Shown here: piece after piece, positions 25,855 through 35,169 of the stretch | How the letters are laid out: every line of letters begins with the position of its first letter | Position numbering within the stretch: position 1 is the first letter of the stretch | Source of the DNA: Ignavibacteriota bacterium | GTDB lineage: Bacteria > Bacteroidota > Ignavibacteria > UBA10030 > SZUA-254 | DNA length: 64,000 bases | Assembly (NCBI GenBank): GCA_016212665.1 | Contig: JACREZ010000039.1 | Span: 1-64,000, forward strand | Reading direction: 5' to 3' | Made by a program: the position numbers and the translations under genes | Notes under the pieces: generated by a model | What the model was told of the DNA's origin: nothing | Databases searched by the model: none | The model's input: the letters and a program-made list of their open reading frames with translations, nothing else

Positions 25855-28389
25855 ATGGCTCTCAGCAGAACATCAAAAATTTGGATTGGCATTCTTTCGA
25901 TTCCTCTCATTATTCTTTTTGTAGGAATTCTCGCACTCAATTTATATTTCACCAGCGAACGGCTCAAGGAACTCATCATTCCGGAAATCGAGGCGTCAAC
26001 GCATCGAACAGTAACGGTGCGGGATGCTTCGTTCTCCATTCTTCCAAGATTTTCCATTAGAATCGAAGGATTGAAAATCTCAAACAAGGAAGGGGAAACG
26101 TTTGACCGGGACGAATTTCTTTCTGTTGAAACGATTGACCTTGAAGTGAAAATCATGGAACTTCTGCGCAGCCGGTTGGAGATGACGCATTTGCTGATTG
26201 ATAAACCGAAGCTCTATCTCGAAGTAACAAGTGAAGGAATGACAAACTACTCCGACGAGCAACCGGAAGAACAAAGCACCGGTGAAGTGAAAGTAACGAG
26301 CGATAAGAGCGGTACGCTTCTTCTTTCAAACTTTGATGTACGCGACGGTGAAATCATTTTTATAGATAAGAAGGGGGATTCTCGGATGTTCATTTCCGGA
26401 TACAACCAAACTGCCTCGGCGACGAAGATGCCAACGCAGAGTTCTATCGAACTGAAGGCAGAAGCGTCAATGAGCAAATTCAGTTACGGTTCGCTCGAAA
26501 TGTTTTTTGTGAAAGATATTCCCATCAAAGCGCGCGGTACGATGACATTTCATGAAGACCGTCAATCACTTTCGCTCGACGATGTCGAAATGACAATGGG
26601 TGAACTTCCCGCGAAGATTACAGGAAAAATCATAAATGTATTCAACGACAGAAGTTTCGACCTTACCATCACCGCAACGAACGGAGAGATGAAGCAGGTT
26701 CTCTCGCTCATTCCTCCCGATTTTCTCAAAGCAACGAGCGGACTTTCGAGCAGCGGTAAGGTTGAAGGCGTTATCACGATGAAGGGCGAATCAAATTATG
26801 ATGTGCAACCGGAAGTGAAGGGAGATTTCTCCGTCGAGAACGGAACGGTGCAATACGCTTCATTACCGAAATCAATTTCAAACCTGAATGTTGTTGGCTC
26901 GTTCATTCGTCCGGCGGGTCTACGACCTCGTAGAGGGGAGAGAAAGAATCCGCCCCCCGGAAGTTTTGAGATGAGCAAACTTTCCGCATCGCTTGGCGGG
27001 AACAACATCGGCGGAAGCATGAAAGTGGTTGATTTCAATGACCCGTATGTCACGGCATCGTTTAACGGCTCGCTCAATCTGAATCAGGTAAAAGAATTTT
27101 ATCCGCTCGAAGCGGGAACGGAACTGACCGGAACGATGAAAGGAAATCTCTCGCTCGATGGAAAAGCAAAAACTCCGGAAAGTATCAAAGCAATCGGCGC
27201 GATTGAATTTCAAAACGCAACCATCAGAACAGCAACTTCGAAATCTCCCGTCAGCAATTTGAACGGAATGATTACGTTCAACAATCAAAATATCGAATCG
27301 AAAAAACTGAGCATGATGATGGGCGAATCTGATTTGACGCTTTCGTTTCTTATGAAAAACTATCTCGGCATGGTGATGAAAGAAGCGGCGAAGGCGGGAA
27401 AGCCGACTGCATCGGTTTCGCTCACTTCAAAACAGTTGCGCACTGTTGATTTGATGTCGGATGAAACAGAATCTGCCGGAACTTCTGAGAATAAAAAAGA
27501 AGGACCAAAGAAAGCGATGATGCTACCGGGGATGGACGTGGATGCAAACGTGAACATCGGGAAGTTGGTGACGGAAAAATTCGAATTCACGAATGCGAAA
27601 GGCGTGTTGTCTATCAAAGAAGGAATTGTCAAACTCAACAACTTTTCGGTGAATGCGTTTGAGGGAAATGTAGTTTCCAAAGGGACGCTCGATTTGCGGG
27701 ATGAAAAGAAACGCCCGTTCGATTTCGACCTCGACATCAAAGGCGTGCAATCCAATTCGATGCTCTCGAAATTCACTTCGTTTGGAAAGAATTTGTACGG
27801 GAAACTGACGATGAAAACTAAACTGACCGGTGAACTTGACGACACGCTTGGTCTTGTTCGTCAGGCATTAACGGGCGACGGAAACGTGAGCGTGACCGAT
27901 GGAAAACTTCTTGGTTTCGCGCTAACGACGTCGCTTGCGGAGTTTACTGGTCTTGATGAACTGAAAGTCGTGAACATCAACAATTGGTCAAACATCTTTT
28001 CGATTTCTAACGGCAAAGTGAACATCAATGATTTGAAAATTAAAAGCGGACAGACGGATTTTATCGTGAACGGCGCACAAGGATTGGATGGCTCGCTCGA
28101 TTACAATTTAAATATCAAACTTCCCGGCTCCGTTTCCGACCGGTTAAAACTCCCCGGCGTTGGCGATCAACTTGTGCAGTTTTTCAAAGATGAATCAGGG
28201 AGAATCAGTTTGAGTTTTCTCGTCGGTGGAATGCACACAAGTCCGACTTTGAAACTTGACACGAAGCCGCAGGAAGAAATGGCAAAACAAGCGTTACAGA
28301 AAAAAGTGGATGAAGGAAAAAAGAAAGTTGAAGATGAGTTGAAAAAGAAACTGGGTGAGGGGTTGAATAAGTTGTTGAAGAAACCGTAA
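25855..28389 (+). CDS. AsmA-like envelope protein
   Basis: An 844-residue protein with one N-terminal transmembrane anchor (about 12-32) and a long beta-rich periplasmic part of the AsmA/TamB/YhdP group (RIEGLKISNKEG at the N-terminus, AsmA_2-type C-terminal region LTGDGNVSVTDGKLLGFAL near 670). Known members are bridge-like lipid carriers or affect outer-membrane assembly. The last 45 residues are a Lys/Glu-rich helix, probably coiled coil. It is followed 11 bases later by rsmA. Confidence 0.85.
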   Translation: MALSRTSKIWIGILSIPLIILFVGILALNLYFTSERLKELIIPEIEASTHRTVTVRDASFSILPRFSIRIEGLKISNKEGETFDRDEFLSVETIDLEVKIMELLRSRLEMTHLLIDKPKLYLEVTSEGMTNYSDEQPEEQSTGEVKVTSDKSGTLLLSNFDVRDGEIIFIDKKGDSRMFISGYNQTASATKMPTQSSIELKAEASMSKFSYGSLEMFFVKDIPIKARGTMTFHEDRQSLSLDDVEMTMGELPAKITGKIINVFNDRSFDLTITATNGEMKQVLSLIPPDFLKATSGLSSSGKVEGVITMKGESNYDVQPEVKGDFSVENGTVQYASLPKSISNLNVVGSFIRPAGLRPRRGERKNPPPGSFEMSKLSASLGGNNIGGSMKVVDFNDPYVTASFNGSLNLNQVKEFYPLEAGTELTGTMKGNLSLDGKAKTPESIKAIGAIEFQNATIRTATSKSPVSNLNGMITFNNQNIESKKLSMMMGESDLTLSFLMKNYLGMVMKEAAKAGKPTASVSLTSKQLRTVDLMSDETESAGTSENKKEGPKKAMMLPGMDVDANVNIGKLVTEKFEFTNAKGVLSIKEGIVKLNNFSVNAFEGNVVSKGTLDLRDEKKRPFDFDLDIKGVQSNSMLSKFTSFGKNLYGKLTMKTKLTGELDDTLGLVRQALTGDGNVSVTDGKLLGFALTTSLAEFTGLDELKVVNINNWSNIFSISNGKVNINDLKIKSGQTDFIVNGAQGLDGSLDYNLNIKLPGSVSDRLKLPGVGDQLVQFFKDESGRISLSFLVGGMHTSPTLKLDTKPQEEMAKQALQKKVDEGKKKVEDELKKKLGEGLNKLLKKP

Positions 28390-28400
28390 TCTCCAACCAC

Positions 28401-29204
28401 ATGTATGTTAAACCCAAACAATCTCTCGGTCAAAACTTTCTTGTTGATGATAACATCGCCAGAAAAATTGCTACTTCCATCAATCCCAAATCGGATGATG
28501 TTGTTGTAGAAATCGGACCGGGACAGGGAGCGCTGACGAAACAACTCTTCAGTAGTTCATGTCGGCTTATCGCGTATGAAGTTGACGGACGCGTTGTTGA
28601 ATCGTTAAAACAGAAATTTGAATCAGAGCAAGTCAGCATCATTCATCAGGATTTTCTTCAGACGGATTTACGGAAACTCAGTTCACAATTCAAACAAAAA
28701 CTTCGCGTGGTCGGGAATATTCCGTACCATCTCACCAGCGAAATATTTTTTAAAGTTTTGGATGAACGGGAGGCAGTCAGCGACCTAACGATGATGATTC
28801 AAAAAGAAGTAGCACAGAGATTTATAGCCAAGCCGGGGACGAAGGCGTACGGAATTCTTTCCGTCTTATGCCAGTTCTATGGAAAAGCGAAATTAATGTT
28901 CGCCGTCTCACCAAACTGCTTCTACCCGAAGCCGAAAGTAATATCGAACGTCATACAATTTTCTCTGTTTGATGAACTACCGTTCCGTGCGAATGAATCA
29001 CTCTTTCGTACTGTCGTAAAGACGGCGTTTGGTAAAAGAAGAAAAACATTACGCAACAGTTTGAAGTATTTACCGTTTGAAGAAACAAAAGTTGTTCGTA
29101 TCTTAGCCCGCATTTCGGTTGATACAACATTACGCGCCGAACAACTTTCACCCGAACAATTCACAGAACTGACAAACGAAATAGAACAAGCGCTTCAGGA
29201 ATGA
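28401..29204 (+). CDS. rsmA: 16S rRNA dimethyladenosine transferase
   Basis: A 267-residue KsgA/RsmA methyltransferase that dimethylates two adjacent adenines near the 3' end of 16S rRNA. QSLGQNFLVDDNIARKI, the SAM site VVEIGPGQGALTKQL (about 35-49) and the catalytic NIPYHLTSE (about 107-115) are present. Its TGA overlaps the mgtE ATG (ATGA). Confidence 0.96.
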   Translation: MYVKPKQSLGQNFLVDDNIARKIATSINPKSDDVVVEIGPGQGALTKQLFSSSCRLIAYEVDGRVVESLKQKFESEQVSIIHQDFLQTDLRKLSSQFKQKLRVVGNIPYHLTSEIFFKVLDEREAVSDLTMMIQKEVAQRFIAKPGTKAYGILSVLCQFYGKAKLMFAVSPNCFYPKPKVISNVIQFSLFDELPFRANESLFRTVVKTAFGKRRKTLRNSLKYLPFEETKVVRILARISVDTTLRAEQLSPEQFTELTNEIEQALQE

Positions 29205-30634
29205 GCCAACAAGCACGAGATATTGAACAGACCGTCGTGACGGAAGATGCTATCATCATTCCCCGACGTCGAGGCGTGAAGACCATCGAGGTGGACGAAG
29301 AACTGCTTCAGGATATTCGTGAACTGATTCACGAACGCGCCGGGGCGATGTTGCTCAACATTCTCTTCGACCTTCACGCGGCTGATATCGGCGACCTTCT
29401 CAACCGGCTTGAAGCGGAAGACCGCGAGTTTGTCTTCAATCTGCTTGATAAAGAAACTGCCGGCGAGGTCATCCTCGAACTTGACCCTGCAATCCGTGAA
29501 CAACTACTCGACGTACTCTCTTCAGATAAAATTACAAGTTTTGTCGGCGAACTTGCCTCTGACGATGCTACCGATGTTGTTTCAGAACTTTCTCCACAGG
29601 TTGCAGAAAAAGTTCTTGAGGCGATGCCCGCCGAAGATTCTGCTGACGTTAAAGAACTTCTTCGTTATGCGGAAGATACTGCCGGCGGAATCATGGGAAC
29701 GGAATTCGTTTCCGTTCATCGTCGGGAAACAGTTCACAAAGCAATCCGCGGAGTACGCGAGCAGGCAAAAGAAAATCAAACAATTTACCACGTCTATGTA
29801 GTTGATGATGAAGGAGTGCTCGTCGGGGTGATGCCGTTGCAATCGCTTGTATTAAGTTCACCCCACAAACGCGTCTATAAAGTGATGGACACGAATGTGA
29901 AAAGCGTAAAAACGGATGTTGACCAGGAAGAAGTAGCCGCAACATTTCGAAAATATGATTTGGTTACGCTTCCTGTTGTGGATGACATCGGCAAATTGGT
30001 CGGCGTCATTACCATTGACGACATCGTGGACGTTATCGAGCAGGAACACAGCGAAGACGTTGCCCGTATGGTCGGTTCTGATGCTGAAGAACTTGAGCAT
30101 CGTTCCCCCGCTCAGATTGCTATGCTACGACTGCCGTGGGTTCTCATCACACTCTTGCTTGAATTTTTTGCAGGAATGGTCGTTCACTATTTTGACCAAA
30201 CACTTAGCCGGGTAATTCTTCTCGCTTCGTTTATGCCGATAATTTCCGCTCTCTCGGGAAATACAGGACTTCAATCCGCTGCGTTAGTTGTTCGCGGTAT
30301 TGCAACGGGACATATTTCACTTGACCACTGGTGGCATCCGGTCGTCCGACAATTTCAGACGACACTCATTCTCGGAAGCGTTTGCGGCGCGGCGCTGGGA
30401 ATTGTTGCGGGAATCTGGCAGGGGAATGCCGTCTTCGGATTTGTCGTCGGTCTCTCAATGATGATTTCGATTAATATTTCCGGATTTGTCGGAACGGTAA
30501 CACCGATGCTTTCAAAGCGATTGGGGTTTGACCCGGCAATAACAGCAGGTCCGTTTGAAACTGCATTTCAGGACGTCGTTGGCATTACGATTTTCCTCGG
30601 TATGGCAACTTCAATGTTGCATTGGATTGTCTAA
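29201..30634 (+). CDS. mgtE: Magnesium transporter MgtE
   Basis: A 477-residue Mg2+ channel. It has an N-terminal superhelical MgtE_N domain (about 20-150), two CBS domains (about 155-275) that gate by Mg2+ binding, and a C-terminal five-helix pore (about 300-477) with the family blocks SALSGNTGLQS and ISGFVGTVTPML. It is translationally coupled to rsmA by a four-base overlap. Confidence 0.95.
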   Translation: MSQQARDIEQTVVTEDAIIIPRRRGVKTIEVDEELLQDIRELIHERAGAMLLNILFDLHAADIGDLLNRLEAEDREFVFNLLDKETAGEVILELDPAIREQLLDVLSSDKITSFVGELASDDATDVVSELSPQVAEKVLEAMPAEDSADVKELLRYAEDTAGGIMGTEFVSVHRRETVHKAIRGVREQAKENQTIYHVYVVDDEGVLVGVMPLQSLVLSSPHKRVYKVMDTNVKSVKTDVDQEEVAATFRKYDLVTLPVVDDIGKLVGVITIDDIVDVIEQEHSEDVARMVGSDAEELEHRSPAQIAMLRLPWVLITLLLEFFAGMVVHYFDQTLSRVILLASFMPIISALSGNTGLQSAALVVRGIATGHISLDHWWHPVVRQFQTTLILGSVCGAALGIVAGIWQGNAVFGFVVGLSMMISINISGFVGTVTPMLSKRLGFDPAITAGPFETAFQDVVGITIFLGMATSMLHWIV

Positions 30635-30647
30635 CGGTTCGCGCTGA

Positions 30648-31565
30648 ATGAACATCTCGCGTTTCATCGAACCATTGCGTCCGGTAGATGCTCTGGTGAT
30701 TTTCTTTGCAATTTTTCTTTCTGTTCTCGATGTTTTCTTTGTTCCCTTTGAAACTGCTTCTTGGCTGATAGCCGCGAATATTGTTGCAAGCATCGTCATT
30801 GTTGCATTTTCCTCCTACCGTGCACATCACCCGTCTATCAGTTGGTTGCATGATTGGTATCCCGTTCCAATCATTTTCTTCACATTCAAAGAAATTCATG
30901 TCATTATTCAATCCATCGCCCGGCCGGATATTGACGTCGCGTTGATTGAAATTGACCGATGGATGTTTGGAGGAGATCCGACAGTGTTTCTTGCACAGTT
31001 CATTCATCCGGCATTGACAGAAATCTTGCAGATTGCATACACAAGTTTCTATTTCATCATGCTGACGCTCGGCATTGAACTGTACATGAGAAAAGATTTC
31101 AAAAAATTTACATTCTCTACATTCACCATGTCGTACGGATTTTATCTTTCCTACATCGGATACTTGTTGTTTCCCGGAGTGGGTCCGCGGTTCACACTTC
31201 ATGATTTTTACTTGCTCGATACAGAACTATCAGGATTGTGGCTGACGCAGATAACCCGTGACATTATCAACGCAGGCGAATCCATTCCACCGGGAATATC
31301 CGACGCGTTCAAACATGCACAGCGCGATGTCTTCCCGAGCGGACACACCCAGATGACTCTCATTGTATTGTATTTTGCTAACAAGTATAAACTCAAATCG
31401 CGTTATGTTTTGTATTTCTTCGGTTCGTTATTGATAGTTGCAACGGTGTATCTCCGGTATCATTATGTGATTGATTTACTTGCCGGAGCGCTCTTCATGT
31501 TGTTCACAGTCTGGACAGCGCCGAAGATTGCACGATGGTGGGATACGCTTCGGGAGAAAGTTTGA
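30648..31565 (+). CDS. PAP2-superfamily membrane phosphatase
   Basis: A 305-residue protein with about six transmembrane helices and the PAP2 phosphatase motifs: a GPR-type first motif (FPGVGPRF, about 173-180), FPSGHTQMT (about 226-234) and YLRYHYVIDLLAG (about 268-280). The arrangement resembles the inositolphosphotransferase/Aur1-like PAP2_3 branch more than undecaprenyl phosphatases, so lipid head-group transfer or phosphatidate hydrolysis are both possible. It lies 13 bases after mgtE. Confidence 0.85.
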   Translation: MNISRFIEPLRPVDALVIFFAIFLSVLDVFFVPFETASWLIAANIVASIVIVAFSSYRAHHPSISWLHDWYPVPIIFFTFKEIHVIIQSIARPDIDVALIEIDRWMFGGDPTVFLAQFIHPALTEILQIAYTSFYFIMLTLGIELYMRKDFKKFTFSTFTMSYGFYLSYIGYLLFPGVGPRFTLHDFYLLDTELSGLWLTQITRDIINAGESIPPGISDAFKHAQRDVFPSGHTQMTLIVLYFANKYKLKSRYVLYFFGSLLIVATVYLRYHYVIDLLAGALFMLFTVWTAPKIARWWDTLREKV

Positions 31566-31566
31566 A

Positions 31567-32439
31567 ATGATTCCTGAAAGATATTTGATGATGGATGCTC
31601 GATGCTGGATGCTTGATGCAATTTTTTCTTGCCGTTCACCACTCATATCTCACATCTCACATCTTTTGTTACTTTTTATTTTTTATTTTTTACTTTACTC
31701 ACCGCTTTCACCCGCCGAAGGCGGGCAAGCCGCTCAAACCACGAAAGAAACTCGGCTCTCAAACGAACCACTGAATCTTGTAGATATGCCAACTGCAGGA
31801 ATGTTGTACCATCGAAATTTTTCTGCCACACTTGAATTTTATGAAGAAAGTGGAATGTTGGCAAGCGCGAATGTCGGATTGTTCAATCGTTTAATGCTCG
31901 GAGTTGCGTACGGAGGAGCGAATGTCATTGGTGTGCAAAGAGCGCAGTTCAATCCGCATCTCGGAGTAGCAGTGAAAGTTCGTGCGGTAGAGGAAACGTA
32001 CTATGTCCCGGCAATTGTTCTCGGTTTCAATTCTCAGGGGAAAGGGAAATTCATTGATTCATCAAACAGGTACACGACAAAATCTGTCGGAGTCTATGCT
32101 GTGGCAAGTAAGAATTTCAATTTGCTTGGCTACTTGAGTATTCACGCGGGAATGCATTACAGCCTTGAAGATACCGATTACCGGACGTTTAACCTTTTTG
32201 TTGGATTCGAAAAAACATTTGCTTCCATTTTTTCAGGAACTCTTGAGTATGACAACGGCTTTTCTGTTGCACAATCAAACAGAATAGATAGGGGACGCGG
32301 CTTGCTGAACATCGGGCTTCGGGCAAGTCTGACAAGAGAGTTTTCGCTCGGAGTGAACCTGAAGGATGTCATTCAAAATCAACAGGATTTTTCAGCCGGT
32401 ATCAGGACAATTCAGATAGAGTACACCAAATCCTTCTGA
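31567..32439 (+). CDS. Outer-membrane beta-barrel-like protein
   Basis: About 290 residues. A hydrophobic export signal is followed by a repeating pattern of aromatic/alternating strands (LMLGVAYGG, VAVKVRAVE, YYVPAIVLGF, SLGVNLKDVI) ending in Phe, as in outer-membrane barrels; it resembles YjbH-type proteins. The start is uncertain: ATG 31567 (one base after the previous stop) or the ATGs at 31588/31591. The whole N-terminal region (31587-31697) is made of heptameric DNA repeats, so the signal peptide is encoded by repeats. A GC-rich palindrome (CCCGCC-GAA-GGCGGG) follows in frame at the expected cleavage region. Confidence 0.65.
   Translation: MIPERYLMMDARCWMLDAIFSCRSPLISHISHLLLLFIFYFLLYSPLSPAEGGQAAQTTKETRLSNEPLNLVDMPTAGMLYHRNFSATLEFYEESGMLASANVGLFNRLMLGVAYGGANVIGVQRAQFNPHLGVAVKVRAVEETYYVPAIVLGFNSQGKGKFIDSSNRYTTKSVGVYAVASKNFNLLGYLSIHAGMHYSLEDTDYRTFNLFVGFEKTFASIFSGTLEYDNGFSVAQSNRIDRGRGLLNIGLRASLTREFSLGVNLKDVIQNQQDFSAGIRTIQIEYTKSF
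31587..31697. repeat. Heptameric repeats inside a signal-peptide coding region
   Basis: Two runs: GATGATG, GATGCTC, GATGCTG, GATGCTT (31587-31614) and CTCATAT, CTCACAT twice, CTTTTGT, TACTTTT, TATTTTT twice, TACTTTA (31642-31697). All keep a 7-bp step, and both are within the open reading frame. Confidence 0.8.
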
Positions 32440-32570
32440 TTTGTAGAGAATAAGCAACACGGTTGTTTTCAATAAACAACACATTGCGTCAATCATCTAA
32501 TAAAACAGAAAAAAGAGTTGTTTTTGAACTCGTTTTCGACTACATTTCTTTCAGCCATGAAGAACCGTAA

Positions 32571-32586
32571 TGGCATCACAGTTGTT
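32571..32586 (+). promoter_or_regulatory. Weak sigma-54-like promoter
   Basis: TGGCAT-N5-TTGTT has the same first half and spacing as the three strong sites, but GT replaces GC at -12. It is 33 bases upstream of a lipoprotein start. Low confidence. Confidence 0.25.
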
Positions 32587-32619
32587 ACTTAACAAACGTT
32601 ATTATAACGAGGGTTTATT

Positions 32620-33606
32620 ATGAAATCATCATTTACAATTTACTTAGCAATTTTCAGTTTACTCGCCTTACTGCTCTCTGGTTGTTATACGCAGTTGAGC
32701 ACTTCCCGCGATTACGATGACTACGACCGTAGCGACTATTCTTCATCAGAGCAGGAGTATGACCGGGATAAAGAATCGGGAGATTCCCAGGAATCTTCTG
32801 AGTACGATGACGATGATTATGCGTACTCTCATGACAATGATTACAACTGGCATGCAGGTATCGGCTTTTCCTATTACTATCCTTCATCCTATTGGCCTTC
32901 CACTGCATTCAGCGCCGCGTACAGTAATCCATGGTACTATGACAGATATTGGAATTCCGGTTACTACGGATACAATAGTTACTACGGAGGATATTATGGC
33001 GGCTGGTGCGGAACACCTTATATTTGTTACCCGGCTTATTCGTATGGCTGGTATCCGAATTATTATTACCGCTATCCTGCCGATAAATATTCCTGGGGAA
33101 GACGTGATTTCGGAACAGACCGTGGAAAAACTACGCGTGATGATTTTGACGGAGGCGGAAGAGATGGATATTATTCCCCCTCAAGTATCGGTACGCCAAG
33201 TCCGGGAAATTCGGTAAACACTACCGGCGGTTCAAGAAGAGAATCATACAAACCGACAGAGCGTAATGTTCGCAGCGAAGGAACAAAAAGAAATGCAACC
33301 GTGGATCGCGGTCGTTCGAATGACAGAACACGCGAAGGTCGCGGAACAGATTCACGCGTCGGAACTTCACGCGGACGTGACCGCGGGAATACAAATGTTC
33401 CGAAATACACACCGACCTATCGAGGCAACAATGATGGCGGTTCTCGTCGTGGAAATGACCAGGGAAATACTACGCCTTCATACACACCGCCTCCTGCATC
33501 ATCAACAACGCCAAGCGCGCCCCGTTCTACTCCGCCGCCAAGCGGCAACCAGAACACCGGTGGAAATCGCGGAAGTAACACACGAGGCGGCGGCGGTCGC
33601 CCATAG
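32620..33606 (+). CDS. Tyr/Gly- and Ser/Arg-rich low-complexity lipoprotein
   Basis: A 328-residue SPII lipoprotein (lipobox LLSGC, Cys about 22). It has three compositional blocks: an acidic DDYD/SSE region (about 29-75), a Tyr/Trp/Gly-rich region (about 78-160, SYYYPSSYW and GGYYGGW), and a Gly/Arg/Ser/Pro-rich tail (about 165-328). It contains no recognised fold. The composition suggests an extended surface or matrix protein. The start has GAGGG six bases upstream. Confidence 0.75.
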   Translation: MKSSFTIYLAIFSLLALLLSGCYTQLSTSRDYDDYDRSDYSSSEQEYDRDKESGDSQESSEYDDDDYAYSHDNDYNWHAGIGFSYYYPSSYWPSTAFSAAYSNPWYYDRYWNSGYYGYNSYYGGYYGGWCGTPYICYPAYSYGWYPNYYYRYPADKYSWGRRDFGTDRGKTTRDDFDGGGRDGYYSPSSIGTPSPGNSVNTTGGSRRESYKPTERNVRSEGTKRNATVDRGRSNDRTREGRGTDSRVGTSRGRDRGNTNVPKYTPTYRGNNDGGSRRGNDQGNTTPSYTPPPASSTTPSAPRSTPPPSGNQNTGGNRGSNTRGGGGRP

Positions 33607-33643
33607 TTTTTAGATTTATTTTTTCAAAGGGAATACATTGGTT

Positions 33644-35068
33644 ATGAAAACCATAACAAGAATAGTTTTGTCATTGTTCATGATTTCGTTTGCGGTAGTA
33701 AACACTTTCAGTCAGTACCCGGAAGATGCGCTTCGACTTTCCACGATGGGTTCCGGGTTCGGCGCCCGCTCGCTTGGTTTGGGAATGACCTACACCGGAG
33801 TTGCCAGCGATTATTCCGCTGCGTACTGGAATCCCGCCGGACTTGGACAAATCAAACGGAATGAAATGTCTGTCGGATTATCCCACTTTACGTACGGGAA
33901 CGATGCAACATTTCAGGGAAACGCTTCCTCGTTTACCAACAGCACAACCAGTCTGAATAATTTAGGACTCGTCTATTCCTTCCCGACAAAACAGGGAAGT
34001 TTAGTTCTGGCGTTTGGGTACGGTAGAAATGTTGATTTTACAACCGGGTTGTCGTTTAAAGGTTTTAACCCATACAGTAGCATGGTTCCTTCGTTAGATG
34101 GTGACTTAGCCTATGAATTGTATCTCGTTGATTCAGTTGGAAACACTCCGCTTCAGGATAGTCTTGAACAACGCGCAAGAGTACTGGAGGATGGCGGACT
34201 TAACAATTGGATGGTTAGCGGAGCGGTTGAAGCGGCAGAAAATTTATTTCTCGGCGGTACATTGAATTTTGTCTCCGGTTCTTACACTTATAATAGAGAT
34301 TTTGCCGAATCGGATACACACTATAAATATGAGTACAATCGCTACGGCGCTGATTACGCTCTGAGTCGTTGGAATGTTATCAACACGGTCGATGGTGAAA
34401 TTTCTGGTTTTACGATGCGTATGGGAATGTTGTATAAGTTTACCACTCGCTCTCGTATCGGATTTAATATTAAACTGCCTACGTCATATACTATTCGGGA
34501 AGAATACGCAAGTGATGGAACGAGCGTGTTTGATGTACCCGATACGCACGGGAATTATTCGTACAATTACCGAATTGCCGGAAAAACTGAATACGATGTA
34601 ACAACGCCGTTTGTCTTCAGTGGTGGTATTTCTCTTGCAGGAGAGGATATCATGCTTGCAGCGGATATTGAATATACCGATTGGACACAGATGAAATTCT
34701 CGAATGCCGACCCGTACCTTGAACAATTCAACAGCGACATTAAAGAAATTTTCCATCCAACGCTTAATCTACATGGTGGACTGGAATTCAGCGTACCGGA
34801 AACTTCATTGAGACTTCGGGGCGGATTTGCATACATTCCCTCGCCGTACAAAAACGACCCGACTTCGTTCAATCAAAAATTTGTTACCGGCGGTTTGGGA
34901 GTGTTGTTGGCTGACGTGATTATGGTTGATATCGGCTTCTCCCATGGTTTCTGGGAAACCTCACACATCAACTACCGGCATGATGATGTTTATGGTAATC
35001 CTCTTTCGGAAACGAAAGAAAAAATCACTACCAACAATTTGATGACAACCTTAAGTTACAGATTCTGA
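33644..35068 (+). CDS. FadL/PorV-type outer-membrane barrel protein
   Basis: 474 residues with signal peptide (about 1-23, cleaving before QYPED). LRLSTMGSGFGARSLGLGMTYTGVASDYSAAYWNPAGL is the N-terminal hallmark of OMPP1/FadL and PorV-like barrels, and the protein ends in a terminal aromatic (LSYRF). PorV is part of the type IX secretion attachment machinery, but FadL-like uptake of hydrophobic compounds is equally possible. The ATG at 33644 has AAAGGGAA upstream; a TTG at 33638 is less likely. Confidence 0.82.
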   Translation: MKTITRIVLSLFMISFAVVNTFSQYPEDALRLSTMGSGFGARSLGLGMTYTGVASDYSAAYWNPAGLGQIKRNEMSVGLSHFTYGNDATFQGNASSFTNSTTSLNNLGLVYSFPTKQGSLVLAFGYGRNVDFTTGLSFKGFNPYSSMVPSLDGDLAYELYLVDSVGNTPLQDSLEQRARVLEDGGLNNWMVSGAVEAAENLFLGGTLNFVSGSYTYNRDFAESDTHYKYEYNRYGADYALSRWNVINTVDGEISGFTMRMGMLYKFTTRSRIGFNIKLPTSYTIREEYASDGTSVFDVPDTHGNYSYNYRIAGKTEYDVTTPFVFSGGISLAGEDIMLAADIEYTDWTQMKFSNADPYLEQFNSDIKEIFHPTLNLHGGLEFSVPETSLRLRGGFAYIPSPYKNDPTSFNQKFVTGGLGVLLADVIMVDIGFSHGFWETSHINYRHDDVYGNPLSETKEKITTNNLMTTLSYRF

Positions 35069-35099
35069 TTACGTAAACCCTCAAATGTACATCTTAGAT

Positions 35100-35138
35100 A
35101 ATCCCGTCCCGATACATTTCAGGACGGGATTTTTTTTC
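35100..35138 (+). terminator. Rho-independent terminator
   Basis: A perfect 10-bp stem AATCCCGTCC / GGACGGGATT with a 12-base loop, then eight T. It ends the barrel gene and sits 32 bases before the penicillin-acylase start, so that gene is read through or has its own promoter inside the hairpin. Confidence 0.9.
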
Positions 35139-35169
35139 TTTTTGAGAAAGTTTGATACTTTCCAACCGC

